Of a DNA stretch of 62,688 nucleotides, positions 41,721-50,560 are shown one piece after another. Position 1 is the first letter of the stretch. The number at the start of each line of letters is the position of its first letter. Source of the stretch: Prevotella sp. (GTDB taxonomy: Bacteria; Bacteroidota; Bacteroidia; Bacteroidales; Bacteroidaceae); assembly GCA_016285245.1 (NCBI GenBank), contig JAEEQH010000017.1:1-62688 (forward strand), in the 5' to 3' direction. The notes below the pieces were generated by a model. The model saw only the letters and a program-made list of their open reading frames with translations. It ran no database searches and had not been told where the DNA came from. A program made the position numbers and the translations under genes.

Positions 41721-43748
41721 ATGAATAAACGAACAACGCTGGCAGCTATATTACTGGCTGCCACCATGGGCGCGAGCGCAGCCCAGAAAGCCATGAACGC
41801 CCCGAAGGGCGGTAAAGCCATTAGTGACGAACTCATCGGCATCTTCTTCGAGGACATCTCATCGAGTGCCGACGGCGGCCTCTATGCCGAGCTGCTGCAG
41901 AACGGCTCGTTCGAGTTCAGTCCTGCCGAGCGCGACGGCTGGGGCCCCGGCACAGCGTGGAAGCAGGTACGCCCGGGACACTCCTTGGGCACCATTCAGG
42001 TACGCATGGACAACCCCCTCCATCCCAACAACGCCAACTACCTGCGTCTGCACACTGAGCGTGTCAAGGAGTTCTACGACTACCAGGGCTGGAAAGGTTT
42101 TGGTCTGCAGAACGACGGCTTCGACGGCATCAGCGTGAAGGCTGGCGCCAGCTATGACTTCTCGGTATTCCTCCGCAACATCGGCGACGCCAAGAACGTC
42201 CGCGTCGTGCTCGGCGAGCCTCAGGGCTGGGGCAAGGACCCGAAGGTGCTGGCTGAGGCATACATCAATGCCAACGACGCCAGCTGGAAGAAATACAGCG
42301 CCGTACTCACGGCCGCAGAGGACTGCAAGAACGCCTGCCTTCAGATATTGGTGCTCAACCAGGGCGATCTCGACATCGACCAGGTGTCGCTGATGCCTCA
42401 GGACACTTATAAGGGTCATGGTCTGCGTAAGGACCTGGCACAGGCACTGGCCGACTTGCACCCGAAGTTCATGCGCTTCCCCGGCGGCTGCGTGGTGCAC
42501 GGCGGTGGCGACGGCTTCTGGAACACTTATCGCTGGAAGACCACCATCGGTCCGAAGGAGCAGCGCCGTCAGCTGAAGAACACGTGGGGCTACCACCAGA
42601 GCGTGGGACTGGGCTACTTTGAGTACTTCCAGTTCTGTGAGGACCTCGGCATGGAGCCGCTGCCCATCCTGCCCTGCGGCGTCAGCTGCCAGGGTACCAA
42701 CGGCGGCTGGGGCATGAAGGGTCAGGCTCAGGACGTCGTTCCCATGAGCGAGATGGACGAGTGGGTAGCCGAGGCTATCGACCTCATTGAGTGGGCCAAC
42801 GGCGACCCCGCCAAGTCTAAATGGGCCAAGATGCGTGCCGACGCCGGCCACCCGAAGCCTTTCAACCTGAAGTACTTAGGCCTGGGCAACGAGGAGCGTA
42901 TCTCACCGGAGTTCAACGAGCGTTTCAAGTATATCTATGAGCGTGTGACAAAGGCTCATCCCGAGATTGTCATTGTCGGTACCGCCGGTCCCGGCTCTCA
43001 CCCCGGAAACAGCGACCTGGAGAATGGTTGGAAGCTGGCCGACGAGCTGGCCATGCCCATCATCGACGAGCATTACTACGAGCCCAACGCCTACTTCCTC
43101 AGCAGCCGCCAATACAACTACTACCCCCGCGACCGCAAGACGAAGGTCTATCTTGGCGAGTATGCCGCCAAGGACAAGAAGCTCATCGACGCCCTGGCCG
43201 AGGGTCTGTACCTGCTGCACGTCGAGGCCAACGGCGACATCGTGTCCATGACCTCGTACGCTCCGCTCTTCGCCCGTAAGACCAACACGAACTGGAATCC
43301 TGACCTTATCTACTTCGACAACGAGCGTCCCTTCCTGACCTGCAGCTATTATGTGCAGCAGCTCTTCGGTCTGTCCAGCGGACAGTATTACTATGGTGAC
43401 TGTGTGCAGATAGACAACCCCGATGCAGCTCCCCGCTGGCAGGGCCTGCCCAAGGATCAGGAGAGCGGCTTCCTGCAGGGACAGAGCGTCGTGCTGAACG
43501 TGAAGACGCGCAAGCTGTACGTGAAGCTGGTGAACGCCGGCGATAAAACCAAGAAGGCCAACATCAATCTCAGCCGCTTCGGTCTGAAGAGCACCGCCAC
43601 GAAGACCATCCTCACGGGTCAGCCTAACGACGAGAACAACTACGACCAGCAGCCCATCGCTCCCAAGACCGAGACCATCAAGGCCAAGAAGAAGTTCAGC
43701 ATGGATCTGCAGCCCTATTCGATGGTCATGCTCGAGTACCAGTTGTAA
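41721..43748 (+). CDS. GH51 alpha-L-arabinofuranosidase
   Basis: 675 residues with a signal peptide. The N-terminal module (about 30-235, LIGIFFEDISSSADGGLYAELLQN) includes a CBM4/9-like sandwich. The barrel contains MRFPGGCVVHG, GLGNEE (acid/base Glu391) and VYLGEYA (nucleophile Glu480). The C-terminal sandwich ends QPYSMVMLEYQL. Removes arabinofuranosyl side chains from arabinoxylan fragments. First gene of a plus-strand unit: GH43 follows after 15 bp, then GH95 and GH31. Confidence 0.93.
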   Translation: MNKRTTLAAILLAATMGASAAQKAMNAPKGGKAISDELIGIFFEDISSSADGGLYAELLQNGSFEFSPAERDGWGPGTAWKQVRPGHSLGTIQVRMDNPLHPNNANYLRLHTERVKEFYDYQGWKGFGLQNDGFDGISVKAGASYDFSVFLRNIGDAKNVRVVLGEPQGWGKDPKVLAEAYINANDASWKKYSAVLTAAEDCKNACLQILVLNQGDLDIDQVSLMPQDTYKGHGLRKDLAQALADLHPKFMRFPGGCVVHGGGDGFWNTYRWKTTIGPKEQRRQLKNTWGYHQSVGLGYFEYFQFCEDLGMEPLPILPCGVSCQGTNGGWGMKGQAQDVVPMSEMDEWVAEAIDLIEWANGDPAKSKWAKMRADAGHPKPFNLKYLGLGNEERISPEFNERFKYIYERVTKAHPEIVIVGTAGPGSHPGNSDLENGWKLADELAMPIIDEHYYEPNAYFLSSRQYNYYPRDRKTKVYLGEYAAKDKKLIDALAEGLYLLHVEANGDIVSMTSYAPLFARKTNTNWNPDLIYFDNERPFLTCSYYVQQLFGLSSGQYYYGDCVQIDNPDAAPRWQGLPKDQESGFLQGQSVVLNVKTRKLYVKLVNAGDKTKKANINLSRFGLKSTATKTILTGQPNDENNYDQQPIAPKTETIKAKKKFSMDLQPYSMVMLEYQL

Positions 43749-43763
43749 TCTGTTATACCTAAT

Positions 43764-45260
43764 ATGTTAAGAAGACTACCGTGCCGTTGGCTGTCAGCAC
43801 TCTTGTGGCTGACAGCCATAACGGCAGGGGCGCAGAACCCCATCATCTGCGACCGCTACACCCCCGACCCGGCACCTTACGTGCACGGTGATACATTGTA
43901 TCTTTTCGTCGACCACGACGAGGACAAGACCCTGAACGGCTACTTCACCATGAAGGACTGGCTGCTCTACTCCACTGTCGACATGGCGAACTGGACGTAC
44001 CGTGGCACGCCGATGACGGGCGAGACGTTCTCCAAGTGGGCTAAGACAGACAACGATTGCTGGGCCTCGCAGTGCATAGAGCGTAACGGCAAGTGGTACT
44101 GGTATGTCACGGCCACCATCAAGGGCGAGGCCTACCCAGGCATCGGCGTCGCCGTGGCTGACAACCCCGCCGGTCCCTACAAAGACCCCATCGGCAAGCC
44201 GCTGGTGAAGGGCTGGTTCAAGATTGACCCGACGGTGTTCATCGACGACAACGGACAGGCATACCTCTATTACGGCAACAACAACCTGTGGTACGTCAAG
44301 CTGAACAAGAACATGACGTCGTTCACGGGCAGCGAAGTGTCGGTGAACGTGAAAAACGAGGCTGCCTTCGGCCCCCACAAGGGTACGAACGGCGACCCGA
44401 ACTTCGAGGAGGCATCGTGGCTCTATAAGCGTAACGGCAAGTATTATCTGGAGTATGCCGCCGGCGGCGTGCCCGAGCACTGGGCCTACTCAACGGCCGA
44501 CAAGCCGACGGGACCATGGACATATCAGGGCAAGATCCTGGGGCAGGCAGACAACAGCTTCACCATCCATGGAGGTAGCGTGGAGTACAAGGGGCACCAC
44601 TATATGTTCTACCACAACGGCAAACTGCCGAATGGCGGTGGCTACAAGCGTTCCACCTGCATCGAAGAGTTCACCCCCAACGAGGACGGCACCATCCCCG
44701 CCATCAAGTTCACCACTACAGGCGTGAAGCCTCTGCAGACGCTGAACCCCTATGAGCTCCAGGAAGCCGAGACCATCAACCAGTGCCAGGGTGTGAAGTG
44801 CGAAGGCGACTATAACGGCTGTTACGTGACGAACATCAGCGGTAGCGACTATATCAAGGTACGCAACGTGGACTTCGGCACCAACGGCACCCAGACGTTC
44901 ACGGCGAGGGTGCGCTCCAACGGCAAGGGCATTCTGAGGATACGCACGGCAAAGACCGGCACCATCAGGGGCGAAGTGGTCATCGAGTCGACTGACGGCG
45001 AATGGACGGAGGTGACGTGTCAGCTGAAATCGGTGCTCACGGGCGTTAAGGATCTCTTCTTCACGTTCTCCGGCTCAGGCAGCTCCCTGTTCGACTTCGA
45101 CAGTTGGCGTTTCATGGAATTACCGACGGCGGTGAGCGAGACGAGAAATGACACTCAGAAGCAGGATCAGCCCGTCTATGACCTCCGCGGCCAGCGTGTC
45201 CACGGCACCAGCGGCAGGAAATCCGTCAAGATTGTCGGTGGCCGTAAGATTTTGAAATAA
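43764..45260 (+). CDS. GH43 enzyme with CBM6 and C-terminal tag
   Basis: 498 residues with a signal peptide. Catalytic triad D35 (YTPDPA), D155 (KIDPTV) and E216 (FEEASW). GH43 blades include YLYYGNNNLWYVKLNKNM. A CBM6-type module starts at YELQEAETIN (about 330) and ends FDFDSWRFME. The shared tag (YDLRGQRV ... VKIVGGRKILK) closes the protein. Likely a xylosidase or arabinofuranosidase acting on arabinoxylan. Within the GH51-GH43-GH95-GH31 unit. Confidence 0.87.
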   Translation: MLRRLPCRWLSALLWLTAITAGAQNPIICDRYTPDPAPYVHGDTLYLFVDHDEDKTLNGYFTMKDWLLYSTVDMANWTYRGTPMTGETFSKWAKTDNDCWASQCIERNGKWYWYVTATIKGEAYPGIGVAVADNPAGPYKDPIGKPLVKGWFKIDPTVFIDDNGQAYLYYGNNNLWYVKLNKNMTSFTGSEVSVNVKNEAAFGPHKGTNGDPNFEEASWLYKRNGKYYLEYAAGGVPEHWAYSTADKPTGPWTYQGKILGQADNSFTIHGGSVEYKGHHYMFYHNGKLPNGGGYKRSTCIEEFTPNEDGTIPAIKFTTTGVKPLQTLNPYELQEAETINQCQGVKCEGDYNGCYVTNISGSDYIKVRNVDFGTNGTQTFTARVRSNGKGILRIRTAKTGTIRGEVVIESTDGEWTEVTCQLKSVLTGVKDLFFTFSGSGSSLFDFDSWRFMELPTAVSETRNDTQKQDQPVYDLRGQRVHGTSGRKSVKIVGGRKILK

Positions 45261-45279
45261 CTAAACAACCATCCTTCAC

Positions 45280-47952
45280 ATGAAGAAAAAAGCACTCCTT
45301 GCCATCGCCTGCCTGCTCTGTTGCGGTAGCGTGGCTGCGCAAGACGACAACACCGCACGTCTGTGGTACGACAAACCCGCCAAGATTTGGCTCGAAGCCC
45401 TGCCCATCGGCAACGGCCGCCTCGGCGGCATGGTCTTCGGCGGACCACAGGTAGACGAGATCCAGCTGAACGAGGACTCCTTCTGGAGCGGCGGGCCTCA
45501 TAACAACAACAGCACCTCGGCATACTCGAACCTGAAGAAAGTGCGCGACTACATCTTCAACGGGCAGGAGTCGCAGGCAGCCTCGCTTATCGACCAGCAG
45601 TTCATCAAGGGTCCTCACGGCCAGATGTACCTGACGCTGGGTAGTCTGAAGATGACCCACACAGGCATCAGCGCCAACAAGGCGACCAACTACCGTCGCG
45701 AGCTGGACCTGGAGACGGCCCTGTCGACGGTCACCTTCGAGCAGGACGGCCACCACTACCGCCGTACCACCTTCGCCTCGATGCCCGACAGCGTCATCGT
45801 CATCCGTCTGGAGGCCGACACGCTGAGCACATTCTCCATCAGCCATTCCACGGAGTTCTCCAAGACGGCTTCAAAGAACGATGACGGCTGGCGTGTCACC
45901 ATCTCCGGCGTCAGCCATGAGGGTGTCGCCTCAAAACTGAAGGCCGTCCTACGCTACTGGGTGGAGAGCGACGGCCAAGTAACCTATGGCCTTCAAGGCA
46001 AGGTGACGGTCAAGGACTACACGACGGCCACCATCTTTATCACGGCGGCCACGAACTACATCAACTACGCAAACACCAATGGCGATGGCGCTGTGAAGTC
46101 GCTGGCACACCTGACAGCCGCTCGTCAGCATAGCTACGACGAGCTGCTCAGCCGTCATGTCGAGGCCTATCAGCAGCAGTTCAAACGCGTCAAGCTGTGG
46201 CTGCCATCATCGGCCACGAACAGCCAGCTGCCTACGAACCAGCGTTTGGACAAGTTCTCTAACAGCACCGATTGGGGCATGGTGGCCCTACTGTTCAACT
46301 ACGGCCGCTACCTGCTCATCTCCTCGAGCCAGCCCGGCGGTCAGGCAGCCAACCTGCAGGGACTGTGGAACAAGGAGCATAACTCCTCGGGAGCATGGGA
46401 CTCGAAGTATACCATCAACATCAATGCCGAGATGAACTACTGGCCCTCGGAGGTGTGCAACCTCACGGAGACCAACGTCCCGTTCTTCTCGATGATTCGC
46501 GACCTCAGCGAGACGGGCGCCAAGACCGCCAAGACCATGTATAAGTGTGGCGGCTGGGTGGCCCACCATAACACCGACCTCTGGCGCATCGCCGGTCCCA
46601 TCGACGGCCCCACCTGGGGCATGTATCCCAACGGCGGCGCCTGGCTCGCCACCCACCTGTGGCAGCACTACCTCTACACGGGCGACGTGGACTTCCTGCG
46701 CGAGTGGTACCCCGTCATCAAGGGCACAGCCGACTTCTACCTCGACTATATGCAGCCCATCCCCGAGGGTTGTAACTTTGCCAAGAACATTGCAGCAAAG
46801 GAGAAGTCCGACTGGCTCGTCGTCGTACCCTCCGTCAGTCCCGAGCAGGGACCTTCCGGCAAGTCGACACCCGTCACCGCCGGCTGTACTATGGACAACC
46901 AGATTGTCTTCGACGCCCTGTCGAACACGCTGAACGCCGCCACGGTGCTCATCGGTTCCACCGATGAGTCTGAAAAGGCGGCGTACGAGGAGACCATCAA
47001 CAAGATGCGCGAGACCCTTGCCAAGGTACCTCCGATGCAGATTGGCAGCCGCAAGCAGCTGCTCGAGTGGCTCATCGATGCCGACGGCAGCGAGTTCCAG
47101 CACCGTCACATCTCCCACCTCTACGGACTGTTCCCCTCGAACCAGATCTCGCCCTTCAACTACAACGAGCTCTACGCCGCCGCCAAGCAGACGCTGACCG
47201 ACCGCGGCGATGCCGCCACGGGCTGGAGCCTCGGCTGGAAGATCTGCTTCTGGGCACGAATGCTCGACGGCAACCATGCCCTGACCATCCTGAAGAACAT
47301 GCTCAAGCTGTTGCCGTCCGACGACGCCACTGGCCAGTATCCCAACGGCCGCACCTATCCCAACCTCTTCGATGCCCATCCGCCATTCCAGATTGACGGA
47401 AACTTCGGTGCTACGGCAGGCATCGCCGAGATGCTGCTGCAGAGCCATGACGGCGCCGTCCACCTGCTGCCCGCCCTGCCTGCCAGCTGGAAGGAAGGTA
47501 GCATCAGCGGTCTGCGTGCCCGCGGCGGCTTCGAGGTCGACATGGAGTGGAACGAGGCAAAACTTCGTTCTGCTGTGGTGCGCTCGACCATCGGCGGCGT
47601 GCTCCGTCTGCGCTCCTATGTGGAACTCGAGGGCGAGGGGCTTACCCCTGCCGAGGGCGACTGTCCGAACGCGCTCTATGCGCCCGCCGACATCAAGGAG
47701 CCCCTGCTGGTGCCGTCGCTGACGACGAAACCGTCGCTCACGGTGAAGAAGGTCTACGAGTACGACGTTCAGACCGAGCCCGGTGGCGTTTATACCATTT
47801 ATAAGAAAGGTACCACCCCCAGCGCCATCTCCTCCATAAACACCTCCCCTCGGGGAGGTCGGAAGGGGGCCTACGACCTTCAGGGTCGCCGTGTCACCCA
47901 ACCACGTCGCGGCATCACTATCCGTGACGGCAAGAAACTTGTAACAAAATAA
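45280..47952 (+). CDS. GH95 alpha-L-fucosidase/alpha-L-galactosidase-type enzyme
   Basis: 890 residues with a signal peptide. GH95 pattern: [44 protein letters not shown] (the catalytic Asn region, N382/N386), SVSPEQGP with candidate acid Glu522, and [11 protein letters not shown] with the catalytic Asp. In complex-xylan loci GH95 members act on terminal L-galactose, so that is the favoured substrate over fucose. A self-complementary CCCCTCGGGG element encodes TSPRGGRKG near residue 857, just before the shared tag (YDLQGRRV ... [13 protein letters not shown]). Paralogue of the gene at 56759. Confidence 0.9.
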   Translation: MKKKALLAIACLLCCGSVAAQDDNTARLWYDKPAKIWLEALPIGNGRLGGMVFGGPQVDEIQLNEDSFWSGGPHNNNSTSAYSNLKKVRDYIFNGQESQAASLIDQQFIKGPHGQMYLTLGSLKMTHTGISANKATNYRRELDLETALSTVTFEQDGHHYRRTTFASMPDSVIVIRLEADTLSTFSISHSTEFSKTASKNDDGWRVTISGVSHEGVASKLKAVLRYWVESDGQVTYGLQGKVTVKDYTTATIFITAATNYINYANTNGDGAVKSLAHLTAARQHSYDELLSRHVEAYQQQFKRVKLWLPSSATNSQLPTNQRLDKFSNSTDWGMVALLFNYGRYLLISSSQPGGQAANLQGLWNKEHNSSGAWDSKYTININAEMNYWPSEVCNLTETNVPFFSMIRDLSETGAKTAKTMYKCGGWVAHHNTDLWRIAGPIDGPTWGMYPNGGAWLATHLWQHYLYTGDVDFLREWYPVIKGTADFYLDYMQPIPEGCNFAKNIAAKEKSDWLVVVPSVSPEQGPSGKSTPVTAGCTMDNQIVFDALSNTLNAATVLIGSTDESEKAAYEETINKMRETLAKVPPMQIGSRKQLLEWLIDADGSEFQHRHISHLYGLFPSNQISPFNYNELYAAAKQTLTDRGDAATGWSLGWKICFWARMLDGNHALTILKNMLKLLPSDDATGQYPNGRTYPNLFDAHPPFQIDGNFGATAGIAEMLLQSHDGAVHLLPALPASWKEGSISGLRARGGFEVDMEWNEAKLRSAVVRSTIGGVLRLRSYVELEGEGLTPAEGDCPNALYAPADIKEPLLVPSLTTKPSLTVKKVYEYDVQTEPGGVYTIYKKGTTPSAISSINTSPRGGRKGAYDLQGRRVTQPRRGITIRDGKKLVTK

Positions 47953-47970
47953 ACTAAAACTATAAATTTT

Positions 47971-50343
47971 ATGATTAAAAGAGGTATTTCAATGATGGTG
48001 GCCCTGCTGGCAGCGGCTGCCGTATGGGCCCAGGACGTGACGGTGGAGTTTATGACTCCCAGCATCGTCCATGTGGTGAAAGGCCAGCCGACGAAGACGC
48101 TGGTCATCACGGCGAAGCCCGGAGACGTGGCTGTCACCCACAATGGTAACACCTGGAGCAGCAGCGAGCTGACGGTAAAGATGGACCCCGGGATGAAGAG
48201 CCTAACGTTTATGACGAAGAAAGGCAAGGTGCTCCTGAAGGAGCAGGGCTGGAGTCTCATTCGTAAGAATATTGACGAGTGGGAGGTCAGCCAGACGTTC
48301 CAGCTGGACAAGGACGAGGCCATCTACGGTCTGGGCACCATCCAGAACGGTAAGATGAACCGCCGCGGCGAGAAGAAGCGCATGGAGCAGTCGAACCTCG
48401 AGGACTTCCAGAACGTGCTGCAATCCATCAAGGGCTGGGGCCTCTACTGGGAGAACTACTCCCCCACCCTCTTCGAGGATAATGCCAAGGGCATGACGTT
48501 TACCTCCGAGGCCGGCCAGGGCGTGGACTACTACTTCATGTACGGCGGCTCGGCCGACGGCGTGATAGCCCAGATGCGCTACCTCTCGGGCGACGTGCCG
48601 ATGTTCCCGCTGTGGACCTACGGCTACTGGCAGTCGAAGGAGCGCTATAAGACCGCCCGCGAGACCGAGGGCATCGTCGACCAGTACCGTGCGCTGCAGG
48701 TGCCCCTTGACGGCATCATCCAGGACTGGCAGTACTGGGGCTCCAACTACCTGTGGAACGCCATGGACTTCCTCGCCGAGGACTTTGCCAACGGCAAGCA
48801 GATGATTGACAACGTGCACAAGAAGCACGCCCACTTCATGATCTCCATCTGGGCCAGCTTCGGTCCCATGACCCAGCAGTTCCGCGAGCTGAACGAGAAG
48901 GGTCTGCTCATGCCCTTCGAGACATGGCCGCAGAGCGGCATCTCGCACGTCTGGCCGCCTATTATGAAGTATCCCTCAGGTGTAAAAGTCTACGACGCCT
49001 TCCACCCCGAGGCCCGCGCCATCTACTGGAAGTACCTGAAGACACTCTACGACTACGGCTGTGACGCCTGGTGGATGGATTCCACAGACCCCGACTTCTT
49101 CAATCCGCGTGAGAGCGACTACGAGCACAAGGTCTACGGCGGCACATGGCGCTCACAGCGCAACGCCTTCCCCTTGGCAACGGTGCGTGGCATCTATGAG
49201 GCGCAGCGTGCTACGAGGAACGAGGAACGAGGAACGAGGAACGAAAAGCGCGTTTTCATCATGACGCGCTCCAGCTACGCCGGCCAGCAGCACTATGGCT
49301 CGAATATGTGGAGCGGCGACGTGAACTCGTCGTGGGATATGCTGCGCAAACAGGTGCCCTGCGGACTGAGCTTCACGCTGACCGGTAACCCCAACTTCAA
49401 CACCGACATCGGCGGCTTCTTCTGCGGCTCGTACAACACCAAGGGCAGCGGCTCCGCCCCAAAGAACCCACAGTTCCAGGAGCTCTACGTGCGCTGGATG
49501 CAGTACGGTCTGTTCTGCCCCGTCTTCCGCAGCCACGGTGCCGACGCACCCCGCGAGATCTGGCAGTTCGGCCAGAAGGGCGAACCCGTCTACGACGCCA
49601 TCGAGAAGCAGATTCGCCTGCGCTACCGCCTGATACCTTATTTATATAGCACCGCCTGGCAGGTGACGTCTGCCAACGACAGCTATATGCGTCCGCTGTT
49701 CGCCGACTTCGCCGCCGACAAGCGTGTGTGGAACATGGCCGACGAGTTCATGTTCGGCCGTAGCATCCTCGCCTGCCCCATCGTCAAGGCCCAGTACACC
49801 GAGGAGAAGGTCATCCGTACCAACGCCATGACGGGCTGGGACCGCCAGAATGCATCCGACGGTTCCGCCGTCGGTGCCATCGACTTCACCGCCACGAAGA
49901 CCGCCACGAAATACCTGCCGAAGGGTGCCACGTGGTACGATTTCTGGACGGGTCAGCGATATCAGGGCGGCAAGGACGTGACGCTGGAGACCTCGTTCGA
50001 CCGTGTGCCGATGTTCGTCCGTGCCGGCAGCATCCTGCCCCTCGGTCCGGAGATGCAGTACGTCGGCGAGAAGACATGGGAGAACCTCGAGCTCCGCGTC
50101 TATCCCGGTGCCGACGGCAGCTTCACGCTCTATGAGGACGAGGGCGACAGCTACAACTACGAGAAGGGTGCCTACAGCACCATCACCTTCAAGTGGAACG
50201 ACAAGACGCGCACCCTCACCATCGGCCAGCGTCAGGGCGAGTACCCCGGTATGCTCAAAGCACGCCAGTTCACCGTCGTCCTGCCCGACGGCAAGCAGCA
50301 GACGGTCAACTACGATGGACAGGAGTTAACAGTTAAGATTTAA
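47971..50343 (+). CDS. GH31 alpha-xylosidase-type enzyme
   Basis: 790 residues with a signal peptide. GH31 motifs: PLDGIIQDWQYWG, GCDAWWMDSTDPD (nucleophile Asp370), RSSYAGQQHYGSNMWSGDVNSSW (acid/base Asp450) and FRSHGADAPRE. The C-terminus has the DUF5110-type sandwich (WYDFWTGQRYQGG, DEGDSYNYEKG). The WMDS-T-DPD form is typical of alpha-xylosidase branches. A heptamer tract inserts about a dozen residues (TRNEERGTRNE) at about 414-425 inside the catalytic barrel, between EAQRA and RVFIMTRSS. Fourth gene of the plus-strand unit. Confidence 0.88.
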   Translation: MIKRGISMMVALLAAAAVWAQDVTVEFMTPSIVHVVKGQPTKTLVITAKPGDVAVTHNGNTWSSSELTVKMDPGMKSLTFMTKKGKVLLKEQGWSLIRKNIDEWEVSQTFQLDKDEAIYGLGTIQNGKMNRRGEKKRMEQSNLEDFQNVLQSIKGWGLYWENYSPTLFEDNAKGMTFTSEAGQGVDYYFMYGGSADGVIAQMRYLSGDVPMFPLWTYGYWQSKERYKTARETEGIVDQYRALQVPLDGIIQDWQYWGSNYLWNAMDFLAEDFANGKQMIDNVHKKHAHFMISIWASFGPMTQQFRELNEKGLLMPFETWPQSGISHVWPPIMKYPSGVKVYDAFHPEARAIYWKYLKTLYDYGCDAWWMDSTDPDFFNPRESDYEHKVYGGTWRSQRNAFPLATVRGIYEAQRATRNEERGTRNEKRVFIMTRSSYAGQQHYGSNMWSGDVNSSWDMLRKQVPCGLSFTLTGNPNFNTDIGGFFCGSYNTKGSGSAPKNPQFQELYVRWMQYGLFCPVFRSHGADAPREIWQFGQKGEPVYDAIEKQIRLRYRLIPYLYSTAWQVTSANDSYMRPLFADFAADKRVWNMADEFMFGRSILACPIVKAQYTEEKVIRTNAMTGWDRQNASDGSAVGAIDFTATKTATKYLPKGATWYDFWTGQRYQGGKDVTLETSFDRVPMFVRAGSILPLGPEMQYVGEKTWENLELRVYPGADGSFTLYEDEGDSYNYEKGAYSTITFKWNDKTRTLTIGQRQGEYPGMLKARQFTVVLPDGKQQTVNYDGQELTVKI
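49213..49247. repeat. In-frame heptamer tract ACGAGGA inside GH31
   Basis: Four exact ACGAGGA units (49213-49240) and a degenerate fifth. Same heptamer as the intergenic tract at 4765. A gain or loss of one unit would frameshift the enzyme in its catalytic domain. Confidence 0.92.
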
Positions 50344-50365
50344 GAATTACAACTTATGAATAAAA

Positions 50366-50521
50366 CAACCACGAATTTCACGAATTAAACGAATGGCTGC
50401 GCACACTTTCCTATTTGTGACGAATTTAACGAATTATGTTGCGCCAGCCCTTCGTGAAATTCGTTAGGAATAAAGGACAGCGCGCAGCAATAATTCGATA
50501 AATTCGTGAAATTCGTGGTTG
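50366..50521. repeat. 156-bp palindromic element with perfect 21-bp inverted ends
   Basis: 50366-50386 and 50501-50521 are exact inverted copies (21 of 21 bp). The inner sequence is also largely self-complementary: GGCTGCGC against GCGCGCAGC, and ACGAATTTAACGAATT against TTCGTGAAATTCGTTAGG. It contains repeated ACGAATTT/ACGAATTA motifs. It fills the 217-bp spacer between GH31 and GH43 and could be a MITE-like or REP-like dispersed element, or a large RNA hairpin in the mRNA. No coding content. Confidence 0.75.
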
Positions 50522-50560
50522 AAAAAATGAACTTGATTTAACCATTAAAATAAAGAGACA

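Noticed and set aside
50366..50521. An insertion sequence.
   Set aside because: No transposase frame is present; at 156 bp it can only be a non-autonomous or purely structural element, and no flanking target duplication was recognised.
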